NCBI GenBank assembly: GCA_947650285.1
Contig: CANTFL010001403.1
Location: 248,001-312,000 of the forward strand
Source: Hyaloperonospora brassicae
Lineage: Eukaryota > Oomycota > Peronosporomycetes > Peronosporales > Peronosporaceae
Reading direction: 5' to 3'
Length of the DNA stretch: 64,000 nucleotides
In this document: one piece after another, positions 31,978-43,695 of the stretch
Position numbering within the stretch: position 1 is the stretch's first letter
Layout: the number at the start of each line of letters is the position of its first letter
Position numbers and translations under genes: made by a program
The notes under the pieces: generated by a model
The model's database searches: none
What the model was told of the DNA's origin: nothing
The model's input: the letters and a program-made list of their open reading frames with translations, nothing else

Positions 31978-34482
31978 ATGGTGTTCGACGTGCAGGTGCA
32001 AGAGCTCGGGCGCCACGAGCTGGACGCAGCAGCGCTCGGTCAATTGCAGCGCGTCGTGGACCGCAGCGCGTTTGTCGCGATTGATACGGAGATGGGCGGC
32101 GTCTCGTGCCACGAGTGCGTGTAGAGGGACTGTTGTTCACTGCGACGCGGCTCAATGGGGTTTGCTAACGCTCTCTTTTCTCTCTCTCTCTCGTTGTGGC
32201 TTGTGCGTTGCAGCACGCCCCGTCCCAGTGTCATGGACTCGATCGACGAGCGCTACGCTCAGTACCGAGCAAGCGCCCAGCAGTTCCCGCTCGTGCAGTT
32301 CGGGCTCGCGGTTTTCAGCTGGCACGCCGAGTCGCGTGGCTTCCACGTCGAGACGTACCAGTTCCCGCTTTTCCCGCGTTTCCAGGACGAGAAGTGTCGC
32401 TCGACGGGAGCGTCGGCCTGTCCAGACCGAAGGTTCCTGGTCCAAGCCAAGTGTCTGCAGTACGTTCGCGCGCACGGCTTCGACCTCAATGCGTGGATTG
32501 ACCGAGGCATTGGCCACTTGTCGCATTGCGAGCAACAACAGGAGCCGTACAAGTCGGCGCTGGCAGCGTCGACGAGACCCGAGACCTTGAGACGATTCGA
32601 CGCGGACGAACCGGCGCTGATCACGGACGAGACGCAAGCGTTCCTCGATCGATTGACCAGCAAGTTGGAGCAGAGACTCGCGTGTTTCGAGGACAAGGAA
32701 GGACAAGATAGAGGGATGGAGATCAGTGGAGATGGCGAGCAAGACGACGGGACTCGACGTCGTGGACGTTGTCGTGGCAAGAAGGTCGAGGAGGCGAAGA
32801 ACGGACAACGCGAACGGAGTGGTGGCGATACAGACGATTGCAACGCTCCGACTCCGCCAGAGGACACGGCCGATATCCACCAGAACGAGAAGGACAACCC
32901 GCCGCGTGCCGATGAAGCCAATGTCGAGATCGGGACGGAGGAGGTCGATATAGAAGAGGACACCGGAGAGCTTGTGCACGCTGGGCGGCAACAGCTCGTC
33001 GAGGGTCTGGAGCAGAGCGACGGCGACGAGGAGGAGAGTTTTGATCCGAACGATGACGCGGTCGTCGCGATGAAGCGGTTCTTGCTGTCACCAGTGCCTG
33101 TCGATCCAACGTCCAGCCCGTGTGGTGTTTACGTGACTGAGCCACTGGCTCCGTTCCGCCGTCACGCCCTCGTGCAGTATCTCCGTGAGATCGTTCCCGA
33201 TGCGCTGGCATTGGATTGCAAGGTGGACAACGTTGGCGACAAAGAAGTCGTGCGGAATCCGTGGAAACGTCGAGTTCGCATCGTGCAAGCGCGTTCGCAA
33301 CGGCAGAAACAAGCGCTGTTGCTAGCTGAGCAACAGCTTGCAGACGTCGAGATGAGAGAGCGGAATCTCAGTCTCATTGGGTTCACGGCTGTGCTGGACG
33401 TGGTTGTTGCTGCACGCAAACCAATCGTTGGGCACAACATGCTCCTCGATCTCATGCAATGCTACGAGAAATTCCATGGGCCGCTGCCAGAGCGCTGTGC
33501 CGAGTTCCAGCGAGAGCTCTACGCATGGCTTGGTGCAAGTGGCGGCATGTTCGACACCAAGACGCTCGTCACTACGGCGATGCAGCAACACGACTCGTTT
33601 GCTACTCACTTGGCACATACTTCGCTGGAGCACTGCTTTGACGTGTTGTCAAAGCACCCGTTCTACGGTCCAGGCGTCCAAAGTGTGCAGCCGAGTCGAG
33701 AGGCGGATGCTGATGCAGCACGTGGGCAGCACGGACATGAGGCATCGGATTCCGTTCAGGCGGCTCCGCTTCAGGCACACCAGGCAGGATACGATGCCTT
33801 CATGACGGGGTTTGTGTTCCTGCGGGTGTGCTCTGGTCTGGGCGTATCGAACGAGTGCGTAGCTTTGCTGGGAAAGTCGCTGCAAGGACCGAGTCCACGC
33901 GGCATCGAAAGATCGCTCGAGAGGGTGCGAAACGGGTTGTTCGTGAGCCACTTCCTGCCCACGTACGTGCTGCAGCTCCCGGGTCCGTTTCCGCAGCCGA
34001 CCTTGACGCCATCGCGCTCTCGATTCGTCCGGATGAAGCTCTCGCGCACACGTGCACCGCCGGTGTCAAGCACGACGTCTTTGCCAAGCGGGGGCAACAA
34101 GTTCTGTCCAGCGCTGAAGACGTTCCACATCAAACACTGTGTGGGCGGGACACTGAATCTGCAGTCAGCCACGAGGCTGTTGAACGTCTACTGGGAAGGA
34201 CGGCAGTGCGTCTACGTGGAGTTGCCATCAGCTGAGGCGGTTGAGCAGCTCTTGGCAGTACGTGGCCAAACAAAAGAGTGCTGGGGGTCGCGGGATGACC
34301 CCATGCCGTCCATCGGGTGCGTCGATGTGGATCGATGCCCACCAACGGATCAATGCACAGAGCGAGCGGGAATGGAAACAGCGGCGATAGTGGCGACGCG
34401 ATTGACGCCATCCAGCAGCGATGAAGACCAGAAGGCCCGAAAGAAGAAGAAGAAGAAGCGCAGGAGCAGCGAGACGGCGTGA
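31978..34482 (+). CDS. PARN: Poly(A)-specific ribonuclease PARN
   Basis: Exon 1 is 31978-32114 and exon 2 is 32214-34482; the 99-nt intron (GTGCGT...GTTGCAG) splits an Asp codon; 801 aa, longer than human PARN (639). The DEDD nuclease residues are visible: AIDTEMGG (Asp36, Glu38), VGHNMLLD (about 452-459) and HQAGYDAFMTGFVFLR (about 568, the His and last Asp). The segment ERYAQYRASAQQFPLVQFGLAVF is the family motif after the first catalytic site. An acidic, Lys-rich insert (about 190-300) accounts for the extra length, and the C-terminus ends in a poly-Lys nuclear signal (KARKKKKKKRRS). PARN trims poly(A) and matures snoRNAs, telomerase RNA and some small RNAs. It converges with the bZIP gene. 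Confidence 0.93.
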
Positions 34483-34922
34483 CAAAACGGTCGGCCAGTG
34501 CCGTCGTGTCGACACAACGCGTCCGTGGGGAGAGGAACAACGAGCGACTGCAGAGCTAAAGACTGGACAGTGCTGTGCTCGTTGGTGCTGGCCAAGCGAT
34601 GGCTCGCACGGCCCATGTGGCCTCTTCCCACAGCCGCTGACTCACGATCACGATGAAACTCTTACTCGAGTTCGCGACCGATTTGCACGCAGAGGGTTGA
34701 GCTGAAGGAAAACGCAGTCGTTGGTGGTGGTCTCGTCTGGGTGCACCCACACACCCACACACACACAGCGCTCTCTTTGTGGACTCGTGGACACGGTCAT
34801 GTGATGATGGGTACTGAAGCTGCTGCCCATGCTACGTCAAAAGTGGAGTTTATGAAGCTAGAGCGCTCTGCTCGCGCCCCTTAATACTGAATACATCTAC
34901 CTACCGCACAGCAGCCAGCCGT
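34483..34922. other. PARN-bZIP convergent intergenic region
   Basis: 440 bp holding both 3' flanks. A short CACACACCCACACACACACA run lies at about 34750-34768. No gene. Confidence 0.6.
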
Positions 34923-36583
34923 CTATAGCACAGAGCTCGCCGCGCCATTGATCTGGCACGACACTTCCAGGAACACTTGATCCAGTCCAGCGCCATGAGG
35001 GAAAGCTGCCGATCGCTGGTCCTCGGAGAACGCGCTCAGCGGATACAGAAACGTGACCGACTGGTCGTGCTTCTCGAGCAGCTCGTCGTTCAACGCACTC
35101 GTCGTGGCCGTCGTCGGGAACAACGCACCGGTCGATATGCTCTTCCGGATCGTGCTCATGTCGGCCACCGAGCGCCGCGTCACTTCGTTCTTGCCGTTCA
35201 GCACCGTGAGCAGCACCTGGTTGTTCTCGTTCCAGAGCTTCGTCAGCTTCTCGTAGAGCCGCGAGGTCATGGACACGGGCTTCAGCGTCGTCTTGGTCTC
35301 CGAGACGCGCTTGTCGTCGCCCTCGACGTCGCTCTGGCCAAACTCGTCGCTGTCGGCGCCAAACCAGTTCGTGTCGGCCAGTGCCGGAGCAAACGGCTCG
35401 TCCACGGGGTAGACAAACTCCTCGATCAAGTCCGTGTCAAAGCTCATGTCCACGTCGTCCGACTCCTTGGGGGAACCACACGATCCCGAGTCCGTCACGT
35501 CCGACGCTGCTGACGGCGAGTTTGCAGGCTTCCGGGATGACGACGACGACGAGCGCGACTTCTTGTCGCTCGACACAGCAACGACTGCAGCGGCCGCCGC
35601 GCTCGCAGCCGACGCTGTCCACGACGAGACGTCCTGGAAGTCCTCCCACGACGTCTTCTCCAGGCACGCGACAATGCGCGAGGCAATGCTCATCTGCGAC
35701 AGCTCTTTCACCGGAACAGCGCGAAACATGGACGAGAAGTTGCTGCCATTCGCGACGCTGGCCACTGGCTCGCTCTGCCCGCAGAACGTCACGGAGAACA
35801 TCATGGCCATCATCATGGCCAGGTTCTTCTTAGCAGCATGGATCTCGCAGTGCGACTGCTGCGTCGTCAGCGCCTGTGTCTTGTGCCGCAACTCGTCGCT
35901 CGCGAGAGCAGCAGCAACGCGCGCTGTCTCTTCCCGAAGCCCGGCACCGAATCCATACGCTGCGAGCGGCGACTCGTCCAGGTCACACAGCAAGTCTTCG
36001 CCCACCATACCTTCGTCCATGTCTTCGAGGCAAGCGGCCCAGTCCACAGCTGGCGCCGCCTCGGGCACCACGACCACTGGCTTGGGCAGCTCCACCGGCT
36101 CGACTTTGATCGGTCCGTGGTCGGCCTTGACGTCCAGGAGACCACCGCACGGCTGCTGCTGCTGCTGCTGCTGCTGCGACTGGAGCTGCTGCGACTGGAG
36201 CTGCTGCGACTGGAGCTGGCACTGTTCTTGGCGGCCCACAAGCTGCTGCTTGAGCTGTTCGCTCTCCATGGCCATGGCCGCCATCTGCTCCTGCAGCGCC
36301 TTGAGCTGGTGTTCCTTGGCTTGCAGCTGGTCTTCCAATTGGCCCACGTAGGCCTTTTTGCGCTCGCGATGGAGCTGCGCCGACATGCGGTTGCGGATCA
36401 GCCGGCGCTTCTTCTTGGCCTCTTTCGACTCGGGGTCCAAGTGCTCGAGCTGCGCTTCCATAGCCCGCAGCCGCTCTTCGCCACTGGCGTCCAGCAGCGG
36501 CGCTTCGGTCTTGAGCCGCTTGCTCAGGAACGACGTGTCGGCGGGCGCGTCGAGCGACTTGCGCTTGTGCGTGATAGGCCGAC

Positions 36584-36614
<31 letters not shown>

Positions 36615-36860
36615 TTGTACGTAGCGATGGGACGGACTGGTTGCGCCGTCTGCCGCGAGGAACGACGAGGCAGTCGGCGACGCCGGCGGTTCGAGTTTGA
36701 TGCAGTCCATGACCGCGAGTGGGGCGTCGAATGTAGCCATTGGGCCCGACGACATGGGTTCAGTCGACGTGGCCGAAGTAGTAGCAGTGGCGAGTGGGCG
36801 GGTCATGATGGCACTTCTGGGGGTGGATGTTTGCCAAATGGTGCGGATATAATCAGTCAT
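34923..36860 (-). CDS. bZIP transcription factor with polyQ
   Basis: 645 aa from ATG 36860 (MTDYIRTIWQ); the frame is open to 37259 but the extra residues translate CA/GT-repeat leader sequence, so they are excluded. MTRPLATATTS (36806) is an alternative start. The basic region KKKRRLIRNRMSAQLHRERKKAY (about 148-170) carries the bZIP N-x7-R signature variant NRMSAQLHR, followed by a heptad leucine/hydrophobic zipper (YVGQLEDQLQAKEHQLKALQEQM...). Gln runs sit before the basic region (about 77-87) and after the zipper. A nuclear signal, HKRKS, lies at about 92-96. Ser-rich and acidic segments near the C-terminus could activate transcription. Related bZIPs regulate stress and infection stages in oomycetes; the target genes here are unknown. 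Intronless. Confidence 0.88.
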
Positions 36861-36980
36861 ATGGGTAGGGGAGCGCGGGGGGGGGACGGAAGGGCGAGGG
36901 GTGGAGGGGGTGAGACGCAACGGCCGGGGAGTGGGTGCGTGAGGTTTTTTCCTGGCGAACGGGCGGGCGGCGGGGGATCC

Positions 36981-37057
36981 GTCTGTCTGTCTGTCCGTCT
37001 GTGTGTGTGTGTGTGGATGTGTGGATGTGTGGATGTATGTATGGGGATGTGGTGTGG
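36981..37057. repeat. Mixed TGTC / GT / GGATGT low-complexity tract
   Basis: TCTG units run into (GT)n and then into GGATGT units, upstream of the bZIP start and probably in its 5' leader. Confidence 0.85.
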
Positions 37058-37965
37058 ATAGTTTAAGCAGAGACGGCGGGCGGCAGCGGCTAGAGAACAG
37101 GAACGATAAGAAACGCGATGTTGTTAGCTGACGGCTTCGAATTGGCTGGTGGGGGGGGTATAGATAGATGATATATAGCAGTCGCAACAGCAGCAGCAGC
37201 GCATTTGGGCGTTGACTGTTGGGGACGGCCAATACGGCTGGCTGGCTGGCTAGAGACATACCTTAGTCAGTCGGAAGACAATGGGACCAACTGCTCGTGT
37301 TGTAGTGGAAGTGGTGTTGAGGGGCAGGAGGGGGTGGGGGGTGGGGTGGGGTCGAGGGGCACTTGACTCCGAGGTGGATGATTTTCGTTTGACGTCAAGA
37401 GCGCGTGTGCGATTGTTGTGGGTGTTTGACTTGGGTTGGGATTTACGTGAGCTCCTCCTCCTCCTCCTCCTGCCTCTCCTTCCTGCGACGTCGTCCTGCT
37501 CTGGCGCTGAGCCCCATTCATTGGGTATCGCTCACGCAGGAATTGCATTCGCCTGCGTCCTGTCCAAAAAGGAGGCACCGAGCGGCCGCAGGGCTGGCTG
37601 CTGGCTGGCCGCGTGAAAAACCTCAGCCTCGCCCTGGCTTTGCAGCGCCCCCCCCCCCAGGTCCCCTCGCACAAGTCACCTTGCGCGAAGACGAGCAGCC
37701 AGCCCTACCCCGTTTCCAGAAGCGAGGTTTTTCCCTGCACATGGCCATAGAAAAGATACCTACGACGGCTCGTCTTTGCCATCGTCTCGGAGCCGCATCA
37801 AAGCCACGACAAGATCGCACGACCAGCGAGCGCACACGGCGGAGGTCCACCAGTCAGTCGCTTACCGCGCGTGCTTTTCAACGCACGCGCTCGTCGGGCG
37901 CGTATCATCCATCGCGCGCGAAAACGGACCCCGTCGTCCCCTATCGCACTCTATTTATATCCACA

Positions 37966-37998
<33 letters not shown>

Positions 37999-38036
37999 CT
38001 CTCTCTATCTATGTCTGTCTCTATCTCTGTATGTGT
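37966..38036. repeat. (TGTC)n/(TATC)n microsatellite
   Basis: Six or more TGTC units, then TATC and TC units with interruptions. Confidence 0.85.
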
Positions 38037-38806
38037 AGGTCGAAATCTATTTTTGAGTCACGCATAGATCTATTTGCGTTTGTATCGCTCAATGTCTCGA
38101 TCCATATGATTGGCCCAGTGCCTCCTCTCCGCGCCCGCGCCCCCCCCCTCTCTCTCCCCATGTGTCCAGTGCACTGTCCCGTCTGTCGCTCGTGCCCCAA
38201 GTGATGATGACGATCGTCGCGTTGTGGCGCGTTGGATCCGGTCGTGCGATCGTGCGACAAGCGGTCCACGACGCAGCAACGAGCGGCTCAGGCCGTCAGC
38301 CGCAAGTCGCAGTTCTTATCCTCGCGCGACTCTCCGCTCGCTCCCCCTGTCCAGCACCGAGTCCGATCATCTCCGCGACAAAGAGGAAGAGGAACGAGAC
38401 TTTCCCAGCAACACACAGCCTCTTGTCTCGTGTTCCCCCCGCGCCTTCTCCTCTACACACTTATTACGCGCGCGCGTGTCCCCCCAGCTGGCGCGGCGCT
38501 GGAACGATCGCGGACGCCTGCGCAAAAAAGGGCGACCGACCCGCAGCAATCGGCGAAGCGCGGGCAGAAGCGCCGCAGAAGCCTCGAGCAACGAACGACC
38601 CGAACGTCGCAGCTCAGATGGGCGGCCGGGCACAAGTGGCACACGCACGTGCGCGCCTGGCTGCCGCACTTGGCTGTCGATCGACTCGTCGGACTGTCTC
38701 TGGCTGTCTGTCTGTCTGTCTGTCGGTCGGTGGTCAAATCTTTGCCGAAGAGTGCTCTGTGGTGCCACAACTCGATAGCCGCGTCCGAGTCACCACTAGT
38801 CCCCTC

Positions 38807-38810
<4 letters not shown>

Positions 38811-38878
<68 letters not shown>
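38811..38878. repeat. (TC)34 microsatellite
   Basis: 68 bp of uninterrupted TC, the longest simple repeat in the window, followed by TTC/TCC-rich sequence. Confidence 0.95.
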
Positions 38879-38882
<4 letters not shown>

Positions 38883-41800
38883 TTCTCCTTCTTCTTCTTC
38901 TCCTCCATCTTCTTCCTCGGTTTCGCTCGTCGTTTTCTTTGCTGAAGCGTTGACAATCCCGTGCTTCCTCGTCCTGTCTGTAGCTACTGATCGACGTGAC
39001 TCTTCTTCGACCCGTCGAAGACGCGCTGTAGTGTCCGCGACGCTGCGCTTAGTGAGTTGTGTAGTTCTGTGGCCGTTGCCGTTTGGTGTGCGGACTGAAA
39101 CGTGTTCGAAACGAGACAGTCGCGTCCAACGTGGCGCGCGCGCAGGTTGATGCGGTCCGTCCCTTTGCTTCCTCCTTTCCCGTACCTCAGTGCCCGCGCA
39201 TGACGTACGAACGAGAGAGGAGAGAGGATCGCGTGGCACCGTAGCACACGGTCGCAGCACGCGAACTCAAGTCCGTGGCCGCGTCCGTGTGCCTGTGCGA
39301 AAGTCAGGGCATGTTGACGTCCTGCTGGACAAGAGGTGGGCGTGGGGGGGGGCGTTTCGCGGACCTGATTCAGCTGCGAAAGGCGGTGTGGTGGCCGACC
39401 GATCGACCGATCGACCGATCGGCTGGTCAGGTGTGGTCGCAGGACTGGCAGTGTGTGTGCGTCTGAAGGAGAAGAGGTACCGCTGGATGAGGAGGCAGTC
39501 CGTTCGTGGGGGGCACTTGTCGCTGAAATTTCGTTCGCGCTGCTGTTTAGGCGCAAGGGATTGCCACACGAGTTGCAAAGTTGCAAAGAGAGAGAGAGAG
39601 CGAGACGAGCGAACTGTTTGTACGCTGCAACTCACCACAGTTGGCCGTGTTATTGAAGGACGACGACGACGTGTGCTGCTGCTACAAGACACGACACAAC
39701 CGCTGCAATGGTCACGAACTGTTACGCGCTCAGCGAGCACTGCTACTTGTTTCATGATCGACAGCGTATCTTTTTTTCTTCTCCTCATGCTGAACGATCG
39801 AGTCGAACGTATCTTTCGACCCAGGAGGAGTGGACTTGAACTTGAGGTCGTGGCGACATCTTTGTCGCAAGCGGATGACCTCAGCGGCAGTGGTTGTCGT
39901 CATCAGGTAAGAAGTCTCCGTACCTCGAGAGCGCTCTGAGCTGAGCCACATTGCTTCAAGTGGGCCGGTACAATGGGCCTGTGCAATCCCATCGAGACGG
40001 TTCACTAGCCACAAAGTCCCTCTGACTGACTGGACAGCTACAAGACGAAGCTCGCGACGAGGACGTTCAGGGCCAATCGAGACGAGATCGAAGACCGGAT
40101 ATGTCAGCACCTTTTGCACGGCATTGAGGCAATCAGAGAGAGAGGCAGCAGCAAACGCATGGGCGCGTCCTTTGCAGTGCTTTGTCCGCCGTGGTCGTAA
40201 CTGCCGGTGCACGTGCAGGACTTACTACCGGTCGCGCGTCTGAGTTGGGTCACGGTCGGTCGTGTAGCGTCGTCTCTTTATGGAGTCAACAAAGACGAGA
40301 AGACGCTGTTCGTGAGGCAGACGACGGCACGAGTCGCTCGTGCGATCGAAGCGCATGACTGTCGGAACGAGCGCCGCAAACAAAGAGCAGTTGGCCCCCA
40401 CGTCGTCCGTCGTCCGTCGTCGTCGCCAGCTCTCTTTTCGACGCCCACAAGTGTCGAGACCGGATCGTGGGAAGGCTTCAGCCCCGCGAAGGCCGTCTAC
40501 AGCATATCTCCCTCTCGATGCTGCCCGCGCGCCTGGAAGTTCCGCGAAACTCGACACAGAAAAGTGCTCGCTCGCCACATGTCCGAAGCGTACAAATCGC
40601 GAGGTCAGTCAGACTCGACGGTCGATGCCTTTCACTACGATGGGCATCGACTTGGTAAAAGGCCGTCGGGACCGGAGTCACTGAGCGAAGAACACTGAGG
40701 GCCACGTTGCATCCATACGTGAGCTTTCATAGCAATGAGACTTGCACGGCGTTCTGTTCCAGCAGCTACGTCCGTGGCAGTTGTCGCATACCGCGTACCG
40801 CTACTATCGATTATAGCCATAAGCTCCCAGAATAAACTTCTGAAGGTATGCGACTATCCACGACGGGACATCCAGTGGCCCGAGTCGGATTGCCGCGCGA
40901 CTGATTGTGGAGATCGGGCCACGCTTTCTCGTCGACTTTTGTTTATGGGATTCGGCTCCGTTTTTCTCGATATTTGTGGCATCGCTCCGTCGTCTCTGCA
41001 GGTGCGAATGAATACCTCCTCGAGAGAATAGTTGTCGAACAGCGCATTTGTTTCTCGTATACTCCGTATACCTTTCTTGCAGCAAAACGGATAAAATCGT
41101 ATCAACTGTCCCTCGATAAGTTCGATTGGAAAAATGGTCTGTGCTGTTGTATTTTACCAGTGTGTGCGCCTCCTGGAGAAGGCTTCCGGATAAGCTCATT
41201 CGTGTGGGTTGAGTGCTACAGTATAGCATGACTTTGCTGTGCGAGGCCGACTTGGCTGAGATTGTAACACAACGATAGATGGTACTCAGTATCCCGTCTC
41301 CTCGACTTCGTCCTGCATTGTGTTCCGAGGAGCGCTTCTGTGCAAAAGTCGCCATCCAACTTCCTGTTGGTCCTACGACTTTCTCATTGAGGTACACGTC
41401 CATATATGTGCTGCTTCCCAGTCACATTGTCTGGGTCCAACTAGTGTGTGCCATCCCTGTCGTCGGAATAGTGGAGATAGTCCTGGACGCACACTCATCG
41501 GAGTGTGTGTGTGTGTGTGGTGTCGACCTAACTGGACCCCTGGGCTTCCACGCTCTTGATAGACATTCTAGGCAGCTTATCGAATCCATTACGAGTCTTG
41601 CAAGACTCAAAGCAGCCGTTGCGTCGTCACCTGTAAGCAGCATAGCTGGAAACAGACATGCAAGGTCTTCTATTCTGTCCATCTCCGTGCGTGAAGATAG
41701 CCGTACGTGCGGACTTGGTATCTGTAAACTTGCTTTTCATCAAAGAAGCAATTCACTGTGCGCCAGCATTCCTAGCTGAGTTTGGTCGTTTCTGATCTGT

Positions 41801-42575
41801 TTAGGCAGCTCACGGGGACATCAAGTGCCAGAGACGCTTTGATTACTCTTTGATGTTGCGCTTTCATTCACCTAGTGAGCGACCTTTGGTCGGGCTTAGC
41901 TATTCGATTCCCTTGTTGTATCGACACAGCACGACACGGACATCATCGATTATGGGTACGCTTTGTATAGCGCATATGACCTCCTGCTGGGACTGAACGC
42001 TGCCATTATTACCGAGTCCTGACAAGGTATCGACATTGCAATCGCTTGTTGCTTAGGAATACAAAAGAAGAAGGCACAATCGCCCATGACTCGATAGCTA
42101 CAAGACTGCCAGTGCTACCTCCAAGTCTTGCATGTGTCGTCGTCCACGTAAGCGTGTTATACCCCTCACGCTTCTAGTCAACCCGCCACAGGCAACATTG
42201 TACCACGTTTCGTGCGATAGAAAAGTGGCATGGAGGATGGCCAAGACAGCACTTGAATGAAGAGACGGTTGCCACTCATCAATTCAATGCCATGGTGGTC
42301 AGTCATGTTCAGCCTACCACGTTGTTGAGTCACCCCCCCTGCACGCAAGTACTGACATGACCACACTCAGTAAGGTCTGAGCCAGCAGAAGTGCACCTCT
42401 TTCGCGCTGCAGTATGTAGCGATACAAAGCTTGCATACATTCACGTAGCCGACACCTCCGACTCGTGTGAGTCTGTAGGTCAGTGTTGTGAATGTGTGTC
42501 CATTGTTCGAGGCGTTGCGCGCAACTTGTGTGTTTTGTTGCTGTCCGTCATCGTACCGCATGATACTAGTGCACC

Positions 42576-42683
42576 TGCATGTGTAAAGTTGTCTGATTCT
42601 CTTTTACGGGTCTGCATGTGTAAAGTTGTCTGATTCTCTTTTACGGGTCTGCATGTGTAAAGTTGTCTGATTCTCTTTTACGG
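42576..42683. repeat. 37-bp tandem repeat, three copies
   Basis: Units start at 42576, 42613 and 42650, each beginning TGCATGTGTAAAGTTGTC. The first two are identical over 37 bases; the third changes only at its end (CGGATCC in place of CGGGTC). Confidence 0.95.
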
Positions 42684-43246
42684 ATCCTTAACACGCTTTC
42701 TAGTGACGACACGACCGTTCCGCATCGGTCCGTCGCACAGACAGATGTGCTACCTGCCTACTCTTACCCATTGCTACGGACCTTACTCACCAGACAGTGC
42801 CCATTTCCAAAAAGCCCAATCGGTACTCAACTCATTGACAACTATGTCGAATCGAAGGAGGGTAGCGCTGGAGGAAACCGGTATTGTCGACGACCGACAC
42901 CCGCACTTGTGAACGACCAGAACACATCCAGGCATAGTGTTGACCACATTACCCACCCATCAAACCACACTAACTACAGCAGCAACATAAAGCCTTCGAA
43001 AAAAACACTCGGGTACGTGCGTACAGCAGACGTCTCTCTCCCTCGCTACACTATGCATAGTACCGCTATACACATATCCACATACACACACACACAACTT
43101 CCAACCGACTCTCATCCACGTTCTCATTTGTATTCAGCACTGACAAATACACCCGACCCCCAGCCGACCCCAATTCCACCAAAAACCAAAAACCAAAAAC
43201 AAACCACTTTTTATCGCGTGCCTTTTTCCCCGCCGCATTGCTGCGA

Positions 43247-43293
43247 AAAAAAGCACGCAAAAAAGCACGCAAAAAAGCACGCAAAAAAGCACG
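43247..43293. repeat. 12-bp tandem repeat, four copies
   Basis: The unit AAAAAAGCACGC occurs about four times without mismatch, about 400 bp upstream of the TBC gene. Confidence 0.92.
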
Positions 43294-43695
43294 AACACAC
43301 CCACACCCGACTTCCGCACCGCAGTGTCTCTTTCTGTAGCCATTTCGTCCCTTTCTGTGGTGTCTGTCGCTGTGCGCAGGCAGCCAATGGACAACTTCCT
43401 GAACCGCCGACTGTCGAGTAGCGACACTGTGGTACGTTCGTAAGGACCTAAGCGAACTCTGGCGCAGCGCACGCGTCGGCCACTGATTGGACCGCTGCAG
43501 CTGCTGCGAAAACGCGATCACGCGCTCATTAAATGTGTCTGTCTGTCTGTCTGTTCTCTCTCTCTCTCTCTCTTCTGTTGTTGTTGTTGTGTGTCTACTG
43601 TTGTTGTGTGTCTTCTGTTGTTGTGTCTGTCTGTTGTTGTTGTGTGTTGTGTGTTGCTCTGTGTATGGACGTGCCATCGATTGTAGCCACGACCG

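Larger units (their letters stand above)
36861..43695. other. 6.8-kb gene-free, repeat-rich interval
   Basis: No supported gene. The open frames, up to about 260 codons, translate microsatellites or are Arg/Ser/Cys-rich with no domain. It contains the long bZIP leader, several microsatellites and two tandem repeats, listed separately. A minus-strand segment around 39.7-40.2 kb looks mildly protein-like but cannot be extended. GACCGATC repeats about three times near 39400-39420. Confidence 0.5.

Noticed and set aside
35838..37061. 407-codon plus-strand frame
   Set aside because: Antisense to the bZIP gene; its Leu and Arg runs are the reverse complement of the Gln repeats and the coiled coil.
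36861..37259. Upstream in-frame start for the bZIP protein
   Set aside because: The extra 133 residues translate CA and GTCT repeats and polypyrimidine leader, not conserved protein.
38162..38953. Plus-strand frame through the (TC)n tract
   Set aside because: Translates the dinucleotide repeat and flanking low-complexity sequence; no domain.
39190..39939. 249-codon plus-strand frame
   Set aside because: Arg/Ser-rich, no domain or signal peptide, and a comparably long frame exists on the opposite strand; not supportable as a gene.
42576..42683. CRISPR-like array
   Set aside because: The units are directly adjacent with no unique spacers, in a eukaryotic genome; this is an ordinary tandem repeat.
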